Below, in pieces: positions 27,426 through 34,577 of a stretch of DNA of 61,290 nucleotides. The DNA lies in NCBI GenBank assembly GCA_938042195.1, contig CALIRQ010000015.1:1-61290 (forward strand). The letters run 5' to 3'. The position numbers and the translations under genes were made by a program. The notes under the pieces were generated by a model. That model saw only the letters and a list, made by a program, of their open reading frames with translations, was not told where the DNA came from and did not search any database. Source of the stretch: an uncultured archaeon (lineage in GTDB: Archaea; Thermoproteota; Bathyarchaeia; 40CM-2-53-6; CALIRQ01). Positions within the stretch are counted from its first letter, which is position 1. Every line of letters begins with the position of its first letter.

Positions 27426-28937
27426 TTGCCCTACATCAGCATATCTAGGGATTGTAGGAGGAAGGTCCTAGATCACGCGAAGTCATCCGAGGGCGGTGAG
27501 GTCATAGGCCTACTCTTGGGGAGATTGGTTGGCCAATCTTTGGTGATCGAGGACGCGATGCCCGGGAGGGGGGAGAGGGATGGGGAGCGCATCATCCTCA
27601 CGGGCGAGGAATTGGCCAAGATGGCCGACGATGTAATGAGCGGCAGGGTGAAGGGCAACATAATCGGCTGGTACCATTCGCATCCGGGGCGCGGGGCCTT
27701 CCTATCGGACGTCGATATCTGGACGCAATTGAAGCTCCAGCAGTTCTCCCCCCATGTCGTCAGCATGGTAGTGGACCCCGAAAGGGAGGAGGTCGGCTTC
27801 TTCTTCGTCGACCCGATCAGCCGCGAACCCCGTCGCGTGAGCGATGGCGAGATATTCGAGTTCAGCCCCGGCGAGCGCCCCATGCCCGGAGCGCCTCCCC
27901 AGCGCCCCACCTCCTACAGGATTCCATCCGCGAGATCTATAGCCATCGTGGCACTCCTAATGGCTTTGATAGGCAGCTCGATGCTTTTCCTCATGATTCC
28001 CCCTTCTCAAGTAAAGCAACCGGCCGTCCAAATCCTGCCAATCCCCGGGGCGCTCATAGGCGAGGAGCTGGAGATCTCCGCCGAGATCGCCGAGGGTAGC
28101 TTTGGGCTAAAGAACGTGATCCTTTTTTATAAGACTAAGGAGCAAACGGATTGGGCCCAGGTCAAGATGGAGAGGCGAAGCGGGTCCGTCTTCTCCGCCA
28201 AGGTGCCTCCATCCAAAATTACGGGCGATGTGGTCTATTTTATATCGGTGGAGGACGAGGCTGGGAACATCGTCAAAAGCCCCTTGGCCCTCGTTAGCTT
28301 GAAGGGCTTCGAGCTGGTTGGGACGAGGACCATCGCGAAGCTTTATTGGGATTCCCACTCCGAGATGCGCCTCCAAGTGATCCCCGCGAATGGGTTCTCG
28401 TCTTGGGTGAGCTTCGAGGTCTTGGGCCTCCCGGAGGGCATCGGCGCGGAGTTCGAGCCCGCGACGGCGACGCTACAAGGGGGCGAGCCGATGGAGGTCC
28501 TGCTCAAGCTGAGCCCACTTGGCCCATCCCGCCCGACACCTGGGGAATATAGGCTATTGATAAGGGGCATCCATGGGGCATTCTGCCGAGAGCTCCCGGC
28601 CGATCTCATGATACCGACATTCGACCTCTCGATCCAGCCCCCCTCCCTAACGGTCCTATACGGCGGTGTCGCCAAATTCAACATTTCCATACTCCGTAAG
28701 TACGGCTTCGATCGCGAGCTCAAGTTAGAGGTGAAGGGATTGCCACCGGATCAATTCGAAGCGAAGATCATAGTGCCTAGCGGGATCATGTCGGCCCCGG
28801 AGTCCACTTTGGCCCTAGAGGTTCACGTTAATCCCTATGCGAAGATTGGCGCATATGATTTCAAATTGATCGCGACCGGCGGCGGGATTGAAAGGGAGGT
28901 GTCAGCGAACCTTAAAGTTTCTCGAACGAGGGTTTAA
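27426..28937 (+). CDS. Membrane-anchored JAMM/MPN+ (Rpn11-like) isopeptidase
   Basis: A 503-residue protein. Residues 1-150 are an MPN+ domain with complete JAMM metal site: E25 in GGEVIGLLLG, H84 and H86, S94 and D97 in GWYHSHPGRGAFLSDVD. Such domains cleave after the di-glycine of ubiquitin-like proteins. A TM helix follows (171-191, SIAIVALLMALIGSSMLFLM), then about 310 residues of beta-sandwich-like repeats that should face outside the cell. Rpn11 homologues in the Caldiarchaeum operon process the ubiquitin precursor; here the anchor and exterior part are notable. The TTG start follows GGTGGGGA. It heads the Ubl-E2-E1 cluster. Confidence 0.9.
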   Translation: MPYISISRDCRRKVLDHAKSSEGGEVIGLLLGRLVGQSLVIEDAMPGRGERDGERIILTGEELAKMADDVMSGRVKGNIIGWYHSHPGRGAFLSDVDIWTQLKLQQFSPHVVSMVVDPEREEVGFFFVDPISREPRRVSDGEIFEFSPGERPMPGAPPQRPTSYRIPSARSIAIVALLMALIGSSMLFLMIPPSQVKQPAVQILPIPGALIGEELEISAEIAEGSFGLKNVILFYKTKEQTDWAQVKMERRSGSVFSAKVPPSKITGDVVYFISVEDEAGNIVKSPLALVSLKGFELVGTRTIAKLYWDSHSEMRLQVIPANGFSSWVSFEVLGLPEGIGAEFEPATATLQGGEPMEVLLKLSPLGPSRPTPGEYRLLIRGIHGAFCRELPADLMIPTFDLSIQPPSLTVLYGGVAKFNISILRKYGFDRELKLEVKGLPPDQFEAKIIVPSGIMSAPESTLALEVHVNPYAKIGAYDFKLIATGGGIEREVSANLKVSRTRV

Positions 28938-28940
28938 TTA
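28932..28940 (+). promoter_or_regulatory. TATA box before the ubiquitin-like gene
   Basis: GTTTAATTA lies about 47 bases before the Ubl ATG, with GGAGGTGAGAAGGG as ribosome-binding site. It suggests that Ubl, E2 and E1 can be expressed independently of the JAMM gene. Confidence 0.5.
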
Positions 28941-28983
28941 TGCCATATTCATGGGTAATAACTCGGGACGGAGGTGAGAAGGG

Positions 28984-29244
28984 ATGAGGCTATTCATACA
29001 AGCCCCCATCGGGCCCCAGACCGGGCTGGCGGAGATAGAAGTGATACCGGATCATACGATCGGGGAGATAAAACAGCAGGTGTGCGCCTCATTCGGTGTC
29101 GACCCCTCCACGGTCGCCTTGATGTACGGCGGCTCGATCTTGGATGAGAACTCGACCGTGGCTCAAGCGGGAATCCCAGAGAATGCCCAGTTGGCGCTGA
29201 TGCCCTACAACATAATAGGCGGGCGGCCTTGGATTACGCCCTGA
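28984..29244 (+). CDS. Ubiquitin-like modifier precursor
   Basis: An 86-residue beta-grasp protein. Pattern matches ubiquitin: strand 1-2 hairpin, TIGEIKQQVCASFGVDPSTV helix, LMYGGSILDENSTVAQAGI (compare LIFAGKQLEDGRTLSDYNI), and a C-terminus IIGG at 77-80 followed by a removable tail RPWITP. Cleavage after G80, presumably by the adjacent JAMM enzyme, would expose the di-glycine. The only lysine is K30, aligning with ubiquitin K27. The tail codons overlap the E2 start by 16 bases. Strong ribosome-binding site GGAGGTGAGAAGGG. Confidence 0.93.
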   Translation: MRLFIQAPIGPQTGLAEIEVIPDHTIGEIKQQVCASFGVDPSTVALMYGGSILDENSTVAQAGIPENAQLALMPYNIIGGRPWITP

Positions 29245-29810
29245 TCTATAGGGAGAAATCGATATTGAACCATCAATTCCCCACGGTTAGCGCATTGGGG
29301 GATCCCCCGGTCGTATATGAGGGGCTACTCAGATGCGAAAAGGGCCCAGTGAAGAAATTGGCCGAGAAGGGGAAATGGCCATTCGTGGAATATGTGAAAT
29401 GGAACAGGTTCAGGATGGAGTTGCCGATGGAGTATCCCCTGAGGCCCCCCATCGTCACTTGGCTAACGGAGATCCCCCACCCCAACATAGTGCCCGGGAT
29501 CCCCGGGGCCGTTTGCGTATCGGTCCTCGGGGAGGGGTGGAAGCCAAAGCTCGGGCTGGTCACGGTAGTCAATTCCCTCTCCTACCTATTGACGGATCCC
29601 AACCCGGAGAATGTATTCGATCACCCGATCTGCATGAAGGCGGCTAACGTTTGCCGATCCTATGGATTCCCCAGGATGGCCCAGGGCTCCAGCAAGGAAG
29701 TTGTGAGGTTCAACGTAGTGCCGATCCCGAGGCCGATGCCAAAGGCCGGGCGGGAGGATGCGCCCCGATTCAAAATGGGACAGAGTTGGGGAATTGAAGA
29801 TAAGGGCTAG
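29229..29810 (+). CDS. Ubiquitin-conjugating enzyme E2-like protein
   Basis: A 193-residue UBC-fold protein. Canonical E2 features are visible: MELPMEYPLRPPIVTWLTEI, the HPN motif at 84-86, catalytic C96 in GAVCVSVLGEGWKPKLGL, and LLTDPNPENVFDHP after it. It would carry the activated Ubl as a thioester. A basic/proline-rich C-terminal extension (about 160-193) has no obvious domain. The TTG start is inside the last codons of the Ubl gene; the end overlaps the E1 start. Confidence 0.93.
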   Translation: MDYALIYREKSILNHQFPTVSALGDPPVVYEGLLRCEKGPVKKLAEKGKWPFVEYVKWNRFRMELPMEYPLRPPIVTWLTEIPHPNIVPGIPGAVCVSVLGEGWKPKLGLVTVVNSLSYLLTDPNPENVFDHPICMKAANVCRSYGFPRMAQGSSKEVVRFNVVPIPRPMPKAGREDAPRFKMGQSWGIEDKG

Positions 29811-31044
29811 ATTGCCATCAGTCGAGGAGATCGAGCTGGAGCTGGCGGAGGGCTCTAGGGCATCCGATCTGAAATCGCTCGTATGCGGCCGGCTCGGCAT
29901 AGAGCCCGAGGCCACAGAAATATTGGGCCCCCGCGGCGCTCTCGCGGAGGGGGATTCCTTGGAGGGCTTGGATTCGGTCGTCGTGGACTACCTCTGGGCT
30001 AGGCAGATGATGCTGTGGGGAAGGGAGGGCCAATCCAGGATAAGGAATTTGAGGGTGGTGGTGGCCGGCGCCGGGGCGATAGGCAATGAGCTGGCCAAGA
30101 ACTTGGCCATGCTGGGCGTCGGGGAACAGGTGATAATAGATTACGATCGGGTTGAGGAATCAAACCTCAACAGGGCGATCTTCTTCAGGGAGGAGGATAT
30201 CGGCAGGAACAAGGCGGAGGCTCTCGCGGAGAGGCTGAAGGAGGCTTTCCCGCTCACTAGGACCTTGGCCATAAACGATCGATTGGAAGCGATCCCCCTT
30301 GGGATATTCTTGAATTCCGATGCGATCCTATCGGGCTTGGACAACGCCATATCGAGGATCTATCTATCGCAGATTTCTAGGAAGTATCTAATCCCACTCA
30401 TCGACGGCGGCATAATCGGCTCCCAAGTCAGGGTTCAGACCTACATCCCGCCAGATTCCCCATGTCCGGCTTGCGCCCTGCCGCCCGGGAATTACAAGGA
30501 CCTAGCGGGGCTGAGGAACCCATGCGCGCCCGCTGGGGAGGAGGCAAAGATCCCCTCGCTCCCGACCTCGGCCTCCCTAGCCGCCTCGATCCAAGCCCAA
30601 GAGCTCGTTAAGATCGCCCTTGGCTATGAGGAGTTCCTTGGGAGCGGATCTTGGCCTAAGGCCCATGGGAAACCGCTCGAGGGGGTCCTGATAGTGGATC
30701 TTGACCATAATCGCTATAGCGTAATGGATCTGAAGAGGAATGAGCGCTGCTTGGTTTGCGGGAAGGGTGGGCTCGCCGAGAAGGTCGCGAGGAGGTTGAA
30801 GATAGCATTGAAGGGTCTGAAGGGCATCTGGGACCTCGAGGCCGCCCTAAAATCCGAGCTGGATGCGGAGGAGTTGATCCGCCTCGAAACGCTCCCCTCA
30901 AGTGCTTGGGGGTCCCTCGACCCCATCGAGCATTTGAGATCCGGCGGGAAGGCCTTAGCTATATTTAAAAATCGCGCCGGCGATTATGAAGAGGCCGTGA
31001 TCGAGTCGGAATGGCGAGATGGAATCCATGCCAAACTGTCCTAG
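29794..31044 (+). CDS. Ubiquitin-activating E1-like enzyme with N-terminal beta-grasp region
   Basis: A 416-residue ThiF/E1-family adenylating enzyme. Residues about 1-68 resemble a ubiquitin fold (KIRARLPSVEEIELELAEG, then a helix, then GLDSVVVDYLW). The Rossmann core has GAGAIGNELAK, IIDYDRVEESNLNRAIFF and DNAISR. Zinc is probably held by C224/C227 (CPAC) and C319/C322 (CLVC). C244 in LRNPCAPAG, before IPSLPTSASLAASIQAQE, is the best thioester candidate. The TTG at 29794 starts exactly at the beta-grasp region; ATG 29758 adds 12 residues. The C-terminal about 80 residues are of unknown fold. Confidence 0.9.
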   Translation: MKIRARLPSVEEIELELAEGSRASDLKSLVCGRLGIEPEATEILGPRGALAEGDSLEGLDSVVVDYLWARQMMLWGREGQSRIRNLRVVVAGAGAIGNELAKNLAMLGVGEQVIIDYDRVEESNLNRAIFFREEDIGRNKAEALAERLKEAFPLTRTLAINDRLEAIPLGIFLNSDAILSGLDNAISRIYLSQISRKYLIPLIDGGIIGSQVRVQTYIPPDSPCPACALPPGNYKDLAGLRNPCAPAGEEAKIPSLPTSASLAASIQAQELVKIALGYEEFLGSGSWPKAHGKPLEGVLIVDLDHNRYSVMDLKRNERCLVCGKGGLAEKVARRLKIALKGLKGIWDLEAALKSELDAEELIRLETLPSSAWGSLDPIEHLRSGGKALAIFKNRAGDYEEAVIESEWRDGIHAKLS

Positions 31045-31330
31045 CTGCGGGGCGGAGAACCCGCCGAACGCGAAATATTGCGATCGTTGCGGCAAGCCCA
31101 TGATAATCACCAAGATCATAACACCGCTTCAAGCCGGGCCTGCCCAGCAAGCCCAGCCTTGGGCCGGGACCGCGATACCGCCCATAGGATCTTGCTTCTA
31201 TCACCCTTCCCTGCCGGCCTCTGCCATCTGCGGCAGATGCGGCAGATCCATTTGCGCCTACTGCTCAATCCAGTTCTCCACAATGCGGTTGTGCCCTGAC
31301 TGCTATGAGATATTCGCCAAGAGGCTCTGA
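31019..31330 (+). CDS. Small zinc-ribbon plus B-box/RING-like protein (candidate E3)
   Basis: A 103-residue protein with a zinc ribbon (C7, C10, C21, C24) and a two-zinc module of spacing C59-x2-H62-x8-C71-x2-C74-x4-C79-x2-C82-x9-C92-x2-C95. It occupies the place of the small RING finger protein (srfp) that follows E1 in Ca. Caldiarchaeum. The His in the first pair and the short spacing fit B-box type 2 better than a classical RING. It shares the core with the membrane protein at 26592, e.g. ICGRCGRSICAYCS versus ICSRCGRSICRYDS. Starts at 31019 or 31028, overlapping E1. E3 activity is inferred. Confidence 0.85.
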   Translation: MESMPNCPSCGAENPPNAKYCDRCGKPMIITKIITPLQAGPAQQAQPWAGTAIPPIGSCFYHPSLPASAICGRCGRSICAYCSIQFSTMRLCPDCYEIFAKRL

Positions 31331-31338
31331 ATCCCCTT

Positions 31339-32997
31339 TCAGCCCTCCTGCTTTATCCTGCCCGATCCCTTCAACCTCTCGATCGACGCCTTTATCGCGT
31401 CTATCGGAAGACCCAGATCCTCGGAGGCCTCGGCCCAGGATATCCTCCCCCCTTTCTCCGCAAGATATCTATATACTTCCTCGTCCACGTCCCTAGGCGC
31501 CCTGACCCCCTCGACCATCTCGCCGCATCTATCGCAGTATTTCGCCCCGATCGGGATCATGGCTCCGCACCTCGGGCAGGATTTCAAGGCCTCCGGCGGG
31601 GGGACCATCGCCACGGGAGTTTCCCCCCGAATCCCCGGGCCCCGCCTAGGCCCAACGCCCCTTTTGAGGCGGAGCAGGAGGACCGAGAAGAGGGCGAGTA
31701 GCGCGGCGATCAGGATAGCCAAGATGACCACGAGGCCCGTATAGTCAGCCCTCCATACGGCCCTTATGGCCTTTGGCCGATCCATGGTCAAGGTGCCGCT
31801 CGCGGTTTCTCCCTCGAAATCCCCGCTCCACCTCTGAAAGACGTACTTCACCAGCCAATCGCCCACCTCCCTATCCACGGAGAAGTTCGCCGTGGACCCC
31901 GCGTCGTACCATCCCCCGCCCCTAGCCCTACCGTGCTCCGTTTCAATAGATAGATAGTATTGGGTTTTGTAAATGACCTCGAGAGAATGCGGTGAATCCA
32001 TCTCCACTCGGAGGGGCCCGGCCCCAACGCCCCTCCCATTCAAGACCCAGCCGTCGAACACAAACCTCGTCCCCTTGTCCCAATCTATAGGGCTCCTCGG
32101 GGGGGCGAGCTCCACAACTGAGCCGGCATCGTACCAATCGCTCCGCTTGACCTCAGCCCCCTTCTCGATCAAGCTTGGCTTGACTTGGACCTCTAATAAG
32201 TATTGGAGCTTATAATTGGCAACGAGATGCTTGGGCCCATCCATCGTCAACGTCCCGTTGGGGGACGATCCAATGAAATCCCCGCTCCAATTCTTGAAGG
32301 CATAGCGGGCGCTCGGCCCGGCGCCTATGGCTGGGGGGACCGAGAACTCCCCCTTCGCACCCTCATCGTACCACCTCACGGACTCCAAATAGCTGAGGTT
32401 CGATGGGGTGGCGCTCACCCTCAGCGCGACTTGCCTCCTCCAGTTGGCTATGGCCGTCTTCGGCCCATCCATCCTTATCGGATTCGACCTTTCGCCTTGA
32501 CCGCTTGCATCGCCGCCCCAGCCCGCAAATATGTAGCGTTCGTCCCCGCTCTCCCCCGCGACGATCCTCGAAACGACCCTCACCGTGGCCGTTTCGCCCT
32601 CGTCGTACCATCCACCGCCCTCCACTACCCCCCTCTCGGATCTTACTTGAAGATAGAATTGCCTCCTATAGAAGAACTTCAGGTCCGAGCCCCCGGAAAC
32701 TAGGAAGGCGTTTTGGGGGCAATAGTATCTAGCGCCCCTCTCCCCCGACTTGCTTGGAACATAGGGATCGACGGATACCTGCCGCTCTCCGGTTAGATTT
32801 AGGATGTAATAGCCGCCCCCCATCGCCTCCCCAACTTGCGCTCCATCCACGTAGATCCGCGTGGAATAGGAGGATGGGAGGCCGATCGGCTTTACGATTA
32901 CGGCATATGGGGCCTGGGCCATGGCCGGGCCTATCGCGGAGGAGAGGAGGAGCAGGATGAGCATCGGGAGGGGTGGGCCGAGGGCGGCGGCTTTCAT
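31339..32997 (-). CDS. Secreted-repeat, single-pass, zinc-ribbon/winged-helix protein
   Basis: A 552-residue protein. Signal peptide 1-28 (hydrophobic core, AMAQA site). Four outside repeats of about 75 residues, each with a WYDEG/WYDAG motif and a W-G/S-G-D or similar and MDGPK-like end; these resemble divergent InlB B-type repeats. TM helix about 423-443, a basic stop-transfer (LRLKRG), then a cytoplasmic zinc ribbon (CPRCG ... CDRCG, near 474-491) and a C-terminal winged-helix-like segment (YRYLAEKGGRISWAEASEDL). The layout suggests an outside sensor with an inside nucleic-acid-binding end. It converges on the small B-box gene, 8 bases away. Confidence 0.8.
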   Translation of the reverse strand: MKAAALGPPLPMLILLLLSSAIGPAMAQAPYAVIVKPIGLPSSYSTRIYVDGAQVGEAMGGGYYILNLTGERQVSVDPYVPSKSGERGARYYCPQNAFLVSGGSDLKFFYRRQFYLQVRSERGVVEGGGWYDEGETATVRVVSRIVAGESGDERYIFAGWGGDASGQGERSNPIRMDGPKTAIANWRRQVALRVSATPSNLSYLESVRWYDEGAKGEFSVPPAIGAGPSARYAFKNWSGDFIGSSPNGTLTMDGPKHLVANYKLQYLLEVQVKPSLIEKGAEVKRSDWYDAGSVVELAPPRSPIDWDKGTRFVFDGWVLNGRGVGAGPLRVEMDSPHSLEVIYKTQYYLSIETEHGRARGGGWYDAGSTANFSVDREVGDWLVKYVFQRWSGDFEGETASGTLTMDRPKAIRAVWRADYTGLVVILAILIAALLALFSVLLLRLKRGVGPRRGPGIRGETPVAMVPPPEALKSCPRCGAMIPIGAKYCDRCGEMVEGVRAPRDVDEEVYRYLAEKGGRISWAEASEDLGLPIDAIKASIERLKGSGRIKQEG

Positions 32998-33101
32998 GGC
33001 TCGGCAAATCCCTCGGAGGAAACGATCTTAAAACCTTTTGTAATCTCCCGACTACCCCTCGAAGGGAGGCGCGGAGGCGGACAGGCGCCATGAGGGGGGG
33101 C

Positions 33102-33431
33102 GTGAGCAGGTATTACAAGGGTAGGAGCAGGGAATACCGGGCCATGGGGAGCCTGAAGGCCGATGGCTGGTTATGCAGCAGGAGCGCCGCCTCGCATGGC
33201 CCGGTGGATATATTCGCCGGGAAGGATGGCCGAGTCCTCTTGTTGCAGGTCAAGGGGGATAGGGCCGTGAGGGAAGAGGAGAGGATGGAGCTCGTTAAAT
33301 GGGCCAAGGCCTATGGGGCCAGGGCGGAGGTATGGTACTTTGGGCGAAGCGGGATCGAGAAGGAGGTCGTCTACGAACCCGGCCCCAAAGGGGAGCCCCG
33401 GGACGGGCCGATCCGCCCGGGCGGATCTTGA
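33102..33431 (+). CDS. Hjc-like Holliday-junction resolvase / restriction-fold nuclease
   Basis: A 109-residue protein with the archaeal Hjc pattern: N-terminal YYKGRSREYRAMGSLKADGW with catalytic Glu, RSAASHGPVDIFAGKDG (conserved Asp) and LLLQVKGD (Q-x-K), then an Ala-rich helix. These match the PD-(D/E)xK core of Hjc. The GTG at 33102 follows GGGGGG; ATG 33090 is an alternative. The C-terminal tail is rich in Gly and Pro. Whether it resolves junctions or acts elsewhere cannot be told from sequence. Confidence 0.82.
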   Translation: MSRYYKGRSREYRAMGSLKADGWLCSRSAASHGPVDIFAGKDGRVLLLQVKGDRAVREEERMELVKWAKAYGARAEVWYFGRSGIEKEVVYEPGPKGEPRDGPIRPGGS

Positions 33432-33465
33432 TGCCATACGGATCCCGGCCCGCCCCTCCGATGCC

Positions 33466-34569
33466 TCAATAGCGCTCCAACACCCGATGCCCCCTCTTGC
33501 CCATTAACCTCAAGGGCTTCAGCACGACCTTCCTCTCCGGATCCCTGACCGCCTTGCCCAGGATGAAGGCCTCAAACCCGCTCCCCTCAGCTATCGAGAT
33601 CGCGCGATCCACATCATCCTTTGGCAGGGCCACGCAGAACCCAATCCCCATATTGAACACCTTATACATCTCGCCATCCCAGAGGGATCCCAGCTCTTGG
33701 ATTATCCGGAAGATGGGCTGCGGCTCCGGCAACTCCTCGATCACGAACCCGAATTCCGCCTCGGCTCTGCAAAGGTTCAATATCCCCTCCCCGGTTATGT
33801 TCGCCATGAACTTTATGCCCAGCCCCTCTCGCAGCATCCGGAGGATTGGCTCCACGTATATGGCGGTCGGCTCCAATAGCTCCTCCCCCAAACTCCTCTC
33901 CAACCCTTCCGGTTGGGCATCGAGGCTCAACTTAGCCCTCTCCAAAAGGACCCTCCTGGCCAAGCTGAGCCCATTGCTGTGGATCCCGGAGCTGCGGAGG
34001 CCTATGAGCGCATCCCCCTCCGAAAGCCCGCCCCCGGTCACGACCCTCTCTAAATCCACTATTCCGGCGCACATGCCAACGAGATCGAAAGCCCTCCCCT
34101 CGGCCTTGCCCTTTATCATATCCGGGACCTGAGCGATCTCCCCCCCCACTATGCTTACGCCCGCCATCTCCGCCCCCTTGGCGAGCCCCCTCGCCAGCTC
34201 CCTCAGGAGATCTGGATCGATCCTCTCGACCGCTATGTAATCCAAGAACGATATCGGCTCGGCCCCCACGCATATGATATCGTTGGCGCACATCGCGACG
34301 CAATCTATCCCTATGGTATCGTATTTGTCCATGAGCTGCGCGATGAGGATCTTCGTCCCAACCCCATCCGTCTTCAGAGCGATCCCCCGCTTCGCATCGA
34401 TCCTCACTATCCCGGCGAAGTGGCCAATTGGGATCGCGGGGGACCCGACCCCCTTCTTGAAGGAGAAGGTGGCCTCGAATATGGGCCTGAGCCAACTCAT
34501 GGCCTCCTCCTCCTTACTCGAATCAACGCCCGCCTCCGCGTAGCTATCCCTTTCCCTATTCCGCCCCAT
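33466..34569 (-). CDS. purM: Phosphoribosylaminoimidazole synthetase (AIR synthase)
   Basis: A 367-residue PurM. Signature segments are ALKTDGVGTKILIA, CVAMCANDIICVGAEPISFL, GGEIAQVPDM, LIGLRSSGIHSNGLSLAR, KFMANITGEGI and NMGIGFCVAL. It converts FGAM to AIR in purine synthesis. ATG 34569 begins eight bases after the guaA stop on the same strand, so the two purine genes form one unit. Confidence 0.95.
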   Translation of the reverse strand: MGRNRERDSYAEAGVDSSKEEEAMSWLRPIFEATFSFKKGVGSPAIPIGHFAGIVRIDAKRGIALKTDGVGTKILIAQLMDKYDTIGIDCVAMCANDIICVGAEPISFLDYIAVERIDPDLLRELARGLAKGAEMAGVSIVGGEIAQVPDMIKGKAEGRAFDLVGMCAGIVDLERVVTGGGLSEGDALIGLRSSGIHSNGLSLARRVLLERAKLSLDAQPEGLERSLGEELLEPTAIYVEPILRMLREGLGIKFMANITGEGILNLCRAEAEFGFVIEELPEPQPIFRIIQELGSLWDGEMYKVFNMGIGFCVALPKDDVDRAISIAEGSGFEAFILGKAVRDPERKVVLKPLRLMGKRGHRVLERY

Positions 34570-34577
34570 AGCTCCCC

